From Bacteroidetes/Chlorobi group bacterium ChocPot_Mid (GTDB taxonomy: Bacteria > Bacteroidota > Ignavibacteria > Kapaibacteriales > UBA2268), in contig RCNQ01000223.1 of assembly GCA_003731675.1 (NCBI GenBank), positions 1 through 9,232 of the forward strand: 9,232 nucleotides of DNA, given 5' to 3'. Every line of letters begins with the position of its first letter. Positions within the stretch are counted from its first letter, which is position 1. Below the pieces are notes generated by a model that worked only from the letters and a program-made list of their open reading frames with translations, was not told the DNA's origin and did not search any database. Of the stretch, positions 1 through 5,588 are shown one piece after another. Position numbers and translations under genes: made by a program.

Positions 1-189
1 GGACTGCTTTATAAATATGGGAATATTCAGGAACTTGCAAAATTATTAATAAATGTTTTGAAAGATAATAATTTGAGGGAGAGACTTTCACATGGAGCTG
101 TCAACTGGGCAAAAAGTTTTTCATGGGACAAGTCAGCAGATTTAATGCTTGAAAAAATCGATAAAGTGATTCATGAACAAATAAGTTAA
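1..189 (+). CDS. Glycosyltransferase, probable GT4 family, C-terminal fragment
   Basis: The frame is open from the first base of the window and ends at TAA 187-189, giving the last 62 residues of a protein that starts outside. The fragment begins GLLYKYGNIQELAKLL and continues with LKDNNLRERLSHGAVNWAK and FSWDKSAD. This matches the usual end of GT4/GT-B glycosyltransferases: a G-hydrophobic stretch with 'gn/gd...eLa..i..lL.d...r..l...a' followed by a 'fsWd..a' helix that packs back on the N-terminal domain. The nucleotide-sugar-binding E-x7-E motif would lie upstream and is not visible, so donor and acceptor cannot be given. It is separated from rplM by 175 bases holding a promoter, so it is probably not in the ribosomal operon. 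The family call rests on a short C-terminal pattern only. Confidence 0.6.
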   Translation, partial: GLLYKYGNIQELAKLLINVLKDNNLRERLSHGAVNWAKSFSWDKSADLMLEKIDKVIHEQIS

Positions 190-290
190 ATTGATATATT
201 TATTTTAGTTAAGTTATTTAAAAACAATAAAATAGATTCAATTCACTGATTAGATATTCTAAATTTTTTGTTTCAGTTTAGATAATTTTT

Positions 291-322
291 TTTGATTATT
301 TCGAAAATCTTCTATATTTTTG
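291..322 (+). promoter_or_regulatory. Bacteroidota-type promoter for the rplM cluster
   Basis: TTTG at 291-294, a 20-base gap and TATTTTTG at 315-322 match the Bacteroidota/FCB primary sigma consensus, TTTG or TTG at -33 and TAnnTTTG at -7 with a gap near 19-21. Transcription would start around 329-332 and leave a short leader of about 35 bases before the GTG at 365. The box covers the TTG at 320, which argues against translation starting there. The match is by eye. Confidence 0.55.
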
Positions 323-364
323 TATTCTTTGGTAATTATAGAAATAAAAAATAGGAGTTTTGAA

Positions 365-817
365 GTGGAAACTTCAGCAAAAATAACAAAATCGTTAAGA
401 AAAGAAGACGTTGATAAACATTGGTGGATTGTTGACGCAGAGAATATGACATTGGGAAGACTTGCAACACAGGTAGCTTTTTTGCTACGTGGTAAGCATA
501 AACCATCCTTTACGCCACATATAGATTGTGGAGATATAGTTGTTGTTATAAATGCTGATAAAATTCAGGTAAAAGGTAAAAGGATTGAGCAAAAAGAATA
601 TTTTAGCCATTCTGGTTATCCCGGTGCAGCAAAATTTCAGGCATTTGGTGATTTAATAAAAAGAAACCCTGAATTCATCATTGAACATGCAGTAAAAGGG
701 ATGCTACCCAAAAATCGCCTTGGGAGGGAAATACTTAAGCATCTTAGAATTTATGCAGGTGCAGAGCATCCACATACTGCTCAAAAACCTGAAAAATATC
801 AATTGAAATATAATTAA
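365..817 (+). CDS. rplM: 50S ribosomal protein L13 (uL13)
   Basis: This is uL13, a primary 23S rRNA-binding protein that acts early in large-subunit assembly. The 150-residue product carries the family core: WWIVDAENMTLGRLAT (about 20-35), LLRGKHKPSFTPHIDCGD (40-57), HAVKGMLPKNRLGR (108-121) and YAGAEHPHTAQKP (130-142). The frame is open from TTG 320, but GTG 365 is chosen because AGGAG at 353-357 lies 7 bases upstream and the probable promoter -7 box covers 320. The length is close to the family (142 residues in E. coli, about 150 in FCB bacteria). It is the first gene of the ribosomal cluster, with rpsI 20 bases downstream; this pairing is nearly universal. Identity is certain; only the start is a judgement. 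Confidence 0.97.
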   Translation: METSAKITKSLRKEDVDKHWWIVDAENMTLGRLATQVAFLLRGKHKPSFTPHIDCGDIVVVINADKIQVKGKRIEQKEYFSHSGYPGAAKFQAFGDLIKRNPEFIIEHAVKGMLPKNRLGREILKHLRIYAGAEHPHTAQKPEKYQLKYN

Positions 818-837
818 CGAGATAGATTGGAGAACTG

Positions 838-1224
838 ATGAAAGTTATAACTGCAACCGGAAGAAGAAAAACAGCCGTTTCACAATGCAGATTAATTCCT
901 GGAACTGGAAAAATATCTATAAATAAAAAAGCATTTGAAGAATATTTTCCTGTTGAAACTCACAGGGAAAAAGTTTTGCAACCTTTTTTAATAACAAAAC
1001 AAGAAGCAAAGTTTGATATGTTTCTCAATGTCCGTGGTGGTGGAAAAAGTGGTCAGACAGGAGCTGTTGCTTTAAGCATAAGCAGGGCATTGGCAAAATT
1101 TGATGATACTTTACATGGTCCACTTCGTGACGCTGGTTTACTTACAAGAGACCCAAGAATGGTCGAACGTAAAAAATATGGTCAAAAGAAAGCACGTAAG
1201 AGATTCCAGTTCTCAAAACGTTAA
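838..1224 (+). CDS. rpsI: 30S ribosomal protein S9 (uS9)
   Basis: This is uS9, a small-subunit head protein whose extended basic C-terminal tail reaches the P-site tRNA anticodon stem-loop. The 128-residue product starts MKVITATGRRKTAVSQCRL and has the glycine-rich loop NVRGGGKSGQTGAVALSISRAL (about 64-85). LLTRDPRMVERKK (101-113) and the basic tail ending QFSKR, with the invariant final K-R, complete the family pattern. The length is typical. GGAG at 829-832 lies 5 bases before ATG 838. It follows rplM by 20 bases and is surely co-transcribed with it. The 148-base gap after it holds the rpsB leader. Confidence 0.98.
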   Translation: MKVITATGRRKTAVSQCRLIPGTGKISINKKAFEEYFPVETHREKVLQPFLITKQEAKFDMFLNVRGGGKSGQTGAVALSISRALAKFDDTLHGPLRDAGLLTRDPRMVERKKYGQKKARKRFQFSKR

Positions 1225-1284
1225 TAGATTTGACTTTATTATTATAATATTGAATATTAGATTTAATTTTTTATAAATAAGCAT

Positions 1285-1334
1285 GTTTCGGGATTACTTG
1301 TGTGTGGCTTTTAAGCTTCGCAGGTAAGTTGAAC
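1285..1334 (+). promoter_or_regulatory. Candidate structured mRNA leader of rpsB
   Basis: The rpsI-rpsB gap is 148 bases, far longer than the 20-base rplM-rpsI gap, and it folds. ACTT 1296-1299 pairs with AAGT 1326-1329. After a 3x3 internal loop, TGTG 1303-1306 pairs with CGCA 1319-1322, and GCT 1307-1309 pairs with AGC 1314-1316 across a 4-base loop with a 2-base bulge. GTTT 1285-1288 can add an outer stem with GAAC 1331-1334. There is no T-tract, so it is not an intrinsic terminator. Autogenous control by S2 through its leader is known in other bacteria; this particular fold is inferred here and has no covariation support. The SD AGAGGAG at 1361-1367 lies downstream of it. Confidence 0.35.
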
Positions 1335-1372
1335 GGGACAGAAGATTAACACAAATAAATAGAGGAGAATTT

Positions 1373-2305
1373 ATGTCACATTACGTGAGTATTGAGCAAT
1401 TGCTCGAAGCAGGTGCGCATTTTGGTCACCTAACCCGCCGTTGGAACCCTAAGATGGCTCCATTTATCTTTAACGAGAGAAACGGTATTCATATCATTGA
1501 TTTAAGAAAAACCCAGATACTTATTGACATAGCCCGTCAGGCAATACATGATATTGCTTCATCGGGAAGAATTATTATGTTTGTCGGTACAAAAAGTCAA
1601 TCGAGGAAAATTGTTGAAGAAAAAGCTCAAAGTTGCAATCAACCTTATGTGGTCGAAAGATGGCTCGGTGGTATGTTGACTAACTTTGCGACTATCAGAA
1701 AAAGCATCAAAAGATTGAATGGCATTGATAAAATGGAAGTTGACGGTACTTTTGACAAGATTACTAAGAAAGAAAGATTGCTGTTAACCAGAGAAAGAGA
1801 CCGTTTGCGTACAGTTTTTGGTGGAATTGAAGAAATGACCAGACTCCCTGGTGCATTGTTCGTTGTTGATATTAAAAAGGAACATATTGCAGTAAAGGAA
1901 GCTAAAATTCTTGGAATTCCAGTAATTGCACTTGTTGATACAAACTGTGACCCGGAAGATGTGGATTTCCCGATTCCATGCAATGATGATTCTGTGAAAG
2001 CGATAGAAATAATTTCTGATGTATTTGCAAAAGCTATTAATGATGGAAATTCAATTGCTAACGCAAGAAGAGCAGAACTTGAAGCATCTGGTGAAAGAGG
2101 AGCCAAAGAATCTGACTTGGTAGAGGAAGATCCAAAGATAAAAAGAAAAATGCGTGCAAGAAAACCAGCTGGTGGAGTTAAGAAAACGGGGAAAAGACCT
2201 CGTAAAGAAGACGAAAATTCTAAAAGTGATGTTCAGGCACAGGAATCAAATGAGGTTATCGTAAAAAAAGATAATCAAGAAAATCAAAATGAGGAACAGA
2301 TTTAA
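1373..2305 (+). CDS. rpsB: 30S ribosomal protein S2 (uS2) with long charged C-terminal tail
   Basis: This is uS2, which joins the 30S subunit late, bridges head and body, and is needed for S1 docking where S1 is present. The conserved core spans residues 1 to about 230: LLEAGAHFGHLTRRWNPKM (about 10-28), FNERNGIHIIDLRKT (33-47), VGTKSQSRKIV (71-81), ERWLGGMLTNF (95-105) and a C-terminal core with IPVIALVDTNCDPEDVDFPIP (182-202). At 310 residues it is well beyond the 241 of E. coli. The extra 70 or so residues are low in hydrophobics, first K/R-rich (KIKRKMRARKPAGGVKKTGK, 255-274) and then E/N/Q-rich. Disordered S2 tails occur in several phyla. AGAGGAG at 1361-1367 lies 5 bases before the ATG. 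Tsf follows 52 bases later, the standard pairing. Confidence 0.97.
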   Translation: MSHYVSIEQLLEAGAHFGHLTRRWNPKMAPFIFNERNGIHIIDLRKTQILIDIARQAIHDIASSGRIIMFVGTKSQSRKIVEEKAQSCNQPYVVERWLGGMLTNFATIRKSIKRLNGIDKMEVDGTFDKITKKERLLLTRERDRLRTVFGGIEEMTRLPGALFVVDIKKEHIAVKEAKILGIPVIALVDTNCDPEDVDFPIPCNDDSVKAIEIISDVFAKAINDGNSIANARRAELEASGERGAKESDLVEEDPKIKRKMRARKPAGGVKKTGKRPRKEDENSKSDVQAQESNEVIVKKDNQENQNEEQI

Positions 2306-2357
2306 TTCCTTGTTCAGAATAAGAAAGTAATATAAAATAAAATAGAAAGAATAAAAC

Positions 2358-3221
2358 ATGGGACAGATAACACCACAAATGGTAAAAGACTTAAGAGAGA
2401 AAACAGGTGCTGGAATGGCTGATTGCAAAACAGCTTTGACAGAGACCGATGGAAATATGAACGAAGCTATAGAGTTTTTAAGGAAAAAAGGAGCTGCTGC
2501 TTTAGCTAAAAGGCAAGACCGTTCAGCAAATGAAGGTTTAGTAATTGCAATGACAACAGCTGACGGGAAAAACGCCGCTATGGTTGAAGTCAATAGTGAA
2601 ACAGATTTTGTGGCTAAAAATGAAGGTTTTGAAGTTTTTACGAAGCAAGTTTGTGAAGCAATATTAAATAATAACCCTAAAAATATTGATGAAGTTCTTG
2701 CTCTGAAAGTTGGCAATGATACAGTTAATGGACTTTATAACGAATTACTTGCAAAATTCAGCGAAAAAATTGAAATTCGTCGGTTTGTTCGATTGACTAC
2801 AGAAGGTTTTTTGGCGAGTTATATTCATGCGGGAAGTAAATTAGCTGTTTTGATTGATATGTCAGTTAAAAATCCATCAGAAAAATCATTTAAACTGATA
2901 AGGGATATAGCTATGCAAATAGCGGCAATGAATCCTTTGTTCGTTGAAAGGAAAGATGTTCCGCAATCTGTAATTGATAAGGAATTAGAAATTTATAAAG
3001 AAGCCGCAGTAACTGAAGGTAAAAATCCTGATATAGCAGAAAAAATAGCTGTCGGTAAACTAAACAAATTTTATCAGGAGCAATGCTTGGTCGAACAACA
3101 GTTTGTAAAGGATTCAACTAAATTTATCAAAGACGTTGTTAAGGAAATTTCAGCAGATAGCGGAAGTGAAGTGAAAATCAACGGATTTGTCAGGTTCTTT
3201 CTTGGTGAAACATTAGAATAA
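2358..3221 (+). CDS. tsf: Elongation factor Ts (EF-Ts)
   Basis: EF-Ts is the cytosolic guanine-nucleotide exchange factor that releases GDP from EF-Tu so that it can be reloaded with GTP. The 287-residue product starts with the UBA-like domain ITPQMVKDLREKTGAGMADCK (about 4-24), followed by AIEFLRKKGAAALAKR. The TDFVAKNE motif (82-89) inserts near the Mg-binding site of EF-Tu and is intact. The core subdomains follow, with SYIHAGSKLAVLI, IAMQIAAMNPLFV and a C-terminal helical hairpin containing YQEQCLVEQQFVKD. The length fits a full two-subdomain EF-Ts rather than the short Thermus form. The SD is weak (AGAAAG, about 2344-2349). It lies 52 bases after rpsB and 57 bases before pyrH. Confidence 0.97.
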   Translation: MGQITPQMVKDLREKTGAGMADCKTALTETDGNMNEAIEFLRKKGAAALAKRQDRSANEGLVIAMTTADGKNAAMVEVNSETDFVAKNEGFEVFTKQVCEAILNNNPKNIDEVLALKVGNDTVNGLYNELLAKFSEKIEIRRFVRLTTEGFLASYIHAGSKLAVLIDMSVKNPSEKSFKLIRDIAMQIAAMNPLFVERKDVPQSVIDKELEIYKEAAVTEGKNPDIAEKIAVGKLNKFYQEQCLVEQQFVKDSTKFIKDVVKEISADSGSEVKINGFVRFFLGETLE

Positions 3222-3278
3222 AATAATCGTTGAAAGCTATAAAATTATGCTTTTGATTTGAAACCAATAGAAGATTTT

Positions 3279-3992
3279 ATGAATATACCCAAATATAAAA
3301 GAATATTATTAAAGCTTAGTGGTGAAGCTCTGATGGGGCATCAGCAATTTGGGATTGACCCTCAAACTTTAAGAACATTTGCTCTTGAAGTTAAAGAGAT
3401 TTACGATATGGGTATTGAAATTGGCATTGTGATTGGTGGAGGAAATATATTCAGAGGGATTGAAGCTGCTGCTCATGGAATACATAAAGTATCGGGTGAT
3501 TACATGGGGATGCTTGCAACTGTAATAAATTGCATTGCTTTCCAAAATGCTTTAGAAAAAGAAGGAGTACCCACAAGATTGCAGACAGCAATTAAAATGG
3601 AGCAAATAGCTGAACCCATGATAAGACGAAGAGCAATAAGACATCTGGAAAAAAACAGAGTTGTTCTTTTTGGTGCAGGTACAGGTAATCCATATTTTAC
3701 AACAGATACGGCGGCTGTACTTAGAGCAATTGAAATAGAAGCAAATGTAATAATCAAGGGTACGAGGGTTGATGGAGTTTATGATTCAGACCCAGAAAAG
3801 AATCCAAATGCAAAATTTTTCGATGAAATTTCTTATTTAGATGTTCTTGAACAGAATTTAAGGGTGATGGATCAAACAGCGATTACTTTATGTAAGGAAA
3901 ATAAGCTACCTATAAATGTTATTAATATAAATAAACGAGGGAACTTAAAAAAGCTTTTAAGTGGTGAAAAGTTAGGAACTGTAGTAAAATAA
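3279..3992 (+). CDS. pyrH: Uridylate kinase (UMP kinase)
   Basis: This enzyme converts UMP plus ATP to UDP plus ADP in pyrimidine nucleotide synthesis. It is a hexameric amino-acid-kinase-fold enzyme, usually activated by GTP and inhibited by UTP. The 237-residue product shows KRILLKLSGEALMG (about 7-20), GGGNIFRG (53-60), GDYMGMLATVIN (73-84), FGAGTGNPYFTTDTAA (131-146), KGTRVDGVYDSDP (160-172) and MDQTAI (197-202). Together these cover the UMP and ATP sites. An upstream in-frame TTG at 3258 would add seven residues, but ATG 3279 gives the usual family N-terminus and has a weak AGAAG at about 3267-3271. It lies between tsf and frr, a widespread arrangement. Confidence 0.96.
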   Translation: MNIPKYKRILLKLSGEALMGHQQFGIDPQTLRTFALEVKEIYDMGIEIGIVIGGGNIFRGIEAAAHGIHKVSGDYMGMLATVINCIAFQNALEKEGVPTRLQTAIKMEQIAEPMIRRRAIRHLEKNRVVLFGAGTGNPYFTTDTAAVLRAIEIEANVIIKGTRVDGVYDSDPEKNPNAKFFDEISYLDVLEQNLRVMDQTAITLCKENKLPINVININKRGNLKKLLSGEKLGTVVK

Positions 3993-4045
3993 TTTTATTT
4001 TTGCGAATGATAATTATGTAAAATAAAATTAAATTGGTAAATTTT

Positions 4046-4606
4046 ATGGATGTAGATGAAATTTTAATGAAAACCGAAGAAGCTATGGAGAAATCACTTG
4101 ATTACACCAAAAAACAGCTTGAAAAGGTTAGAACAGGCAGAGCATCAGCTTCTTTGGTTGATAGTGTTAAAGTTGATTATTATGGTTCTTTGTCTCCAAT
4201 ATCTCAGATAGCGAGTATTTCAGTACCTGATGCCAAGATGATAGTAATTCAACCATGGGACAAAAGCACATTATCTATTATAGAAAAAGCAATACAGTCA
4301 GCAGATTTGGGTTTTAATCCACAAAATGACGGTAACGTTATAAGAATACCAGTTCCACCTTTGACCGAAGAGAGAAGAAGGGAGTTCGTGAAAGTAAGCA
4401 AGAAAATAGCTGAAGATGGGAAAATTGCTGTCAGAAATATCAGGCGTGACAATATGGAAGCCTTAAAAAAAGGTGAAAAAGATAAAGATTTTTCTGAAGA
4501 TGATAGAAAATACGGAGAAGAAGAAGTTCAAACTTTAACTGATAATTTTATCAGGAAAATTGATGAACTTCAATTAAAAAAAGAGAAAGAGTTAATGGAA
4601 GATTAA
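4046..4606 (+). CDS. frr: Ribosome recycling factor (RRF)
   Basis: RRF works with EF-G to split the post-termination ribosome complex. The 186-residue product matches the family length of about 185. Domain I has helix QLEKVRTGRASASLVD (about 24-39) and, after domain II, PVPPLTEERRREFVK (102-116) and VRNIRRDNMEALKK (129-142). Domain II spans roughly YYGSLSPISQIASISVPD to NDGNVIRI (45-101). The C-terminal helix contains DDRKYGEEEVQTLTDNFIRKID (152-173). ATG 4046 is chosen over the in-frame TTG at 4034 because it gives the standard length. No strong SD is visible. It is the last gene of the translation cluster; 95 bases of AT-rich spacer separate it from the tRNA gene. Confidence 0.97.
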   Translation: MDVDEILMKTEEAMEKSLDYTKKQLEKVRTGRASASLVDSVKVDYYGSLSPISQIASISVPDAKMIVIQPWDKSTLSIIEKAIQSADLGFNPQNDGNVIRIPVPPLTEERRREFVKVSKKIAEDGKIAVRNIRRDNMEALKKGEKDKDFSEDDRKYGEEEVQTLTDNFIRKIDELQLKKEKELMED

Positions 4607-4627
4607 GTTAATTACAAATTACTAATT

Positions 4628-4647
4628 AATAATTATAATTATTTTTT
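4628..4647 (+). terminator. All-AT palindrome with T-run after frr
   Basis: A perfect 16-base palindrome (4628-4643) is followed directly by four more T, 22 bases after the frr stop. The position suits an intrinsic terminator, but the stem has no G or C and would be unstable, so it may be only a composition effect. Confidence 0.25.
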
Positions 4648-4701
4648 CAATTATTTAATTCTTTACTTATTGCAATTTTCTATATTCTGTTTTTTAAAGC
4701 C

Positions 4702-4776
4702 GAGTCTGTAGCTCAGTTGGTCTAGAGCGCTTCCCTGACACGGAAGAGGTCGCTGGTTCGACTCCAGTCAGACTCA
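4702..4776 (+). tRNA. tRNA-Val (anticodon GAC)
   Basis: A complete cloverleaf can be drawn. The acceptor GAGTCTG (4702-4708) pairs with CAGACTC (4769-4775). The D-stem is GCTC/GAGC (4711-4714 and 4725-4728). The anticodon stem CTTCC/GGAAG encloses the loop CTGACAC with GAC at 4737-4739. The variable loop is AGGTC (4747-4751). The T-arm is GCTGG, loop TTCGACT, CCAGT (4752-4768, with one G-T pair at its base). Base 4776 is the discriminator A, and the next bases are CAA, so the 3' CCA is not encoded and must be added. The gene marks the junction between the chromosomal cluster and the phage-like region, consistent with use of its 3' end as an attachment site. Confidence 0.95.
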
Positions 4777-4808
4777 CAAAGACTTACAAGGATTTGTTAA
4801 AATTGTAT

Positions 4809-4829
4809 GATACGTTTTAGATACGTTTT
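4809..4829 (+). repeat. Tandem GATACGTTTT repeat beside the tRNA
   Basis: GATACGTTTT occurs at 4809-4818 and again at 4820-4829 with one base between, an 11-base period close to one helical turn. A third GATAC starts at 4851. The repeats lie 33-75 bases inside the probable element end. Short spaced repeats next to a tRNA att site could be recombinase or excisionase binding sites; that role is inference. Confidence 0.5.
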
Positions 4830-4856
4830 GCACCAAAATATACACATTAAGATACA

Positions 4857-4887
4857 AAAAAGGGACTGCTTGAAGCAATCCCTTTTT
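4857..4887 (-). terminator. Bidirectional intrinsic terminator
   Basis: AAAAAGGGA (4857-4865) pairs with TCCCTTTTT (4879-4887). After one C-A mismatch, TGC/GCA extends the stem, with a 5-base loop. Read on the - strand the hairpin ends in a run of six T, 18 bases past the stop of the 105-residue gene. Read on the + strand it ends in five T, so it can also stop transcription coming through the tRNA. It insulates the convergent chromosomal and element transcripts. Confidence 0.75.
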
Positions 4888-4904
4888 GATTTAAGACAAT
4901 CGGT

Positions 4905-5222
4905 TTAATCCGGAATTTGTGCTAACAGAAAATCTTCAATTTGTTTTAAGTTTGAATTTACTGTTCCCAGAAAATCACTAAAATCTTTTACGATTGATTT
5001 TTTCTGTAGAATAGTTATTGCATTTTTAGCAACTTGAACTTTTCTGAGAGCTGGATTAATCTGTCGTTGAATTTTCAGATTTGCTCTGAATTTGAAAATC
5101 TTATCTGATTGAACATTTGTTTCTGAAGTTTGTTCAACTTCTTCGACAAAATCTTTGGCTAATTCATCGTTGAGCTTATTAACCAGACCCGTCATATCGA
5201 TTTTTGATTTTTTTGTTGCCAT
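4905..5222 (-). CDS. Small charged protein of unknown function (105 aa)
   Basis: I do not recognise this protein. It starts MATKKSKIDMTGLVNKLNDEL and is rich in K, E, D, Q and N, with no signal peptide, membrane segment or cysteine. Alternating charged and hydrophobic residues suggest mostly helix, with a polar break around residues 30-42 (EQTSETNVQSDK) and a basic stretch at 44-66. A soluble cytoplasmic protein, possibly a nucleic-acid or protein partner, is the most that can be said. GGAG at 5230-5233 lies 7 bases before the ATG, just past the stop of the preceding gene at 5235, so the two genes are tightly coupled. A strong terminator follows 18 bases after its stop. It is the last gene of the element before tRNA-Val. 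Confidence 0.75.
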   Translation of the reverse strand: MATKKSKIDMTGLVNKLNDELAKDFVEEVEQTSETNVQSDKIFKFRANLKIQRQINPALRKVQVAKNAITILQKKSIVKDFSDFLGTVNSNLKQIEDFLLAQIPD

Positions 5223-5234
5223 GATTTTTCTCCA

Positions 5235-5420
5235 TTATTTGTTTATTGAAATATAAGCATTCAATCCAATTATGACAGGTTTACCGTCAATCAACAAATC
5301 CGTTTTCACGTTGCCTTTTGATGATGCTACCACATAAGATTTACCTGATTTAGAAATCTCTGGTTTTTGCAAATCAGCGGTTATCACCAATTTACCGTTT
5401 TTCTTTTCTGCTGTTATCAT
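5235..5420 (-). CDS. Small conserved-looking protein, SKSGK...VDGKP-like (61 aa)
   Basis: The product reads MITAEKKNGKLVITADL, then QKPEISKSGKSYVVASSKGN, then IDGKPVIIGLNAYI. The alternating pattern predicts a small all-beta protein. It resembles short uncharacterised proteins found in phages and mobile elements that share SGK-x-hydrophobic-VASS/T-x-GN and DGKPV-x-hydrophobic-G-x-NAYI blocks; this is from memory and no function is known to me. The start deserves care. The first in-frame ATG (5427-5429) abuts AGGAG (5430-5434) with no spacer, whereas the ATG at 5418-5420 lies 9 bases from it, so I take the second. The stop at 5235 is 12 bases from the start of the 105-residue gene, so they form one operon, probably transcribed from the 5430-5590 gap. 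Confidence 0.75.
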   Translation of the reverse strand: MITAEKKNGKLVITADLQKPEISKSGKSYVVASSKGNVKTDLLIDGKPVIIGLNAYISINK

Positions 5421-5498
5421 ATCAGCCATCTCCTATTTTGTGAAAGAACAATTAATTATAAGTGAGTTGCTTTCATCTGATTTTTTAACGAGGTTTCA

Positions 5499-5508
5499 GT
5501 CAAAGAAC
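5499..5508 (-). promoter_or_regulatory. GTTCTTTGAC box, copy 1
   Basis: Read on the - strand, GTTCTTTGAC lies about 80 bases upstream of the 61-residue gene. The same 10 bases recur at 5913-5922 upstream of the 93-residue gene. The box contains TTTG and TTGAC, as expected of a -33/-35 element, but no clear TAnnTTTG follows at the right distance. It may be the -33 part of a promoter or an activator site. Confidence 0.4.
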
Positions 5509-5528
5509 TCTTAGAAATCCAATTCCTC

Positions 5529-5542
5529 AAAGTGTACACTTT
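5529..5542. promoter_or_regulatory. 14-bp perfect palindrome AAAGTGTACACTTT
   Basis: AAAGTGTACACTTT is a perfect inverted repeat, just downstream (- strand) of the tRNA-like element and 21 bases upstream of the GTTCTTTGAC box. Its size and symmetry suit a dimeric repressor operator, here ahead of the two-gene operon at 4905-5420. There is no T-tract and no loop, so it is not a terminator. The role is inferred. Confidence 0.4.
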
Positions 5543-5545
5543 TGT

Positions 5546-5588
5546 GCCCGTGAGTGGAATCGAACCACTCACCAGGAACCATTCGGGC
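5546..5588 (-). ncRNA. tRNA-like acceptor/T-arm minihelix
   Basis: On the - strand, GTGAGTGG (5572-5565), loop TTCGATT (5564-5558) and CCACTCAC (5557-5550) make a perfect 8-bp hairpin. The loop fits the T-loop consensus TTCRANY and is closed by G-C. GCCC (5588-5585) pairs with GGGC (5549-5546). Together this is 12 bp, exactly a 7-bp acceptor stacked on a 5-bp T-stem, followed by A and CAA as after a tRNA. The D and anticodon arms are replaced by a 12-base bulge, GAATGGTTCCTG. Alternatively GCCCGAATGG is a tRNA 5' end (acceptor plus T8-G9-G10, Leu-like) and the element is an internally deleted tRNA. No full cloverleaf can be drawn using upstream sequence. The element begins on the last base of the stop codon of the 93-residue gene. 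Confidence 0.55.

Noticed and set aside
1230..1258. A -35/-10 promoter before rpsB (TTGACT with AATATT 17 bases on)
   Set aside because: The -10 match is poor, the AT-rich tract gives many such chance hits, and no TAnnTTTG lies at a proper distance. Read-through from rplM-rpsI is sufficient.
1645..2106. Long - strand frame inside rpsB
   Set aside because: It is fully antisense to a certain ribosomal protein gene and its composition (S/L/I-rich) is that of a shadow frame. The same holds for the - strand frames inside tsf, pyrH and frr.
5546..5588. The minihelix as an intrinsic terminator
   Set aside because: The stem is followed on the - strand by ACAAAAGTGTAC with no T-tract, and on the + strand by TAAATCATTTG.
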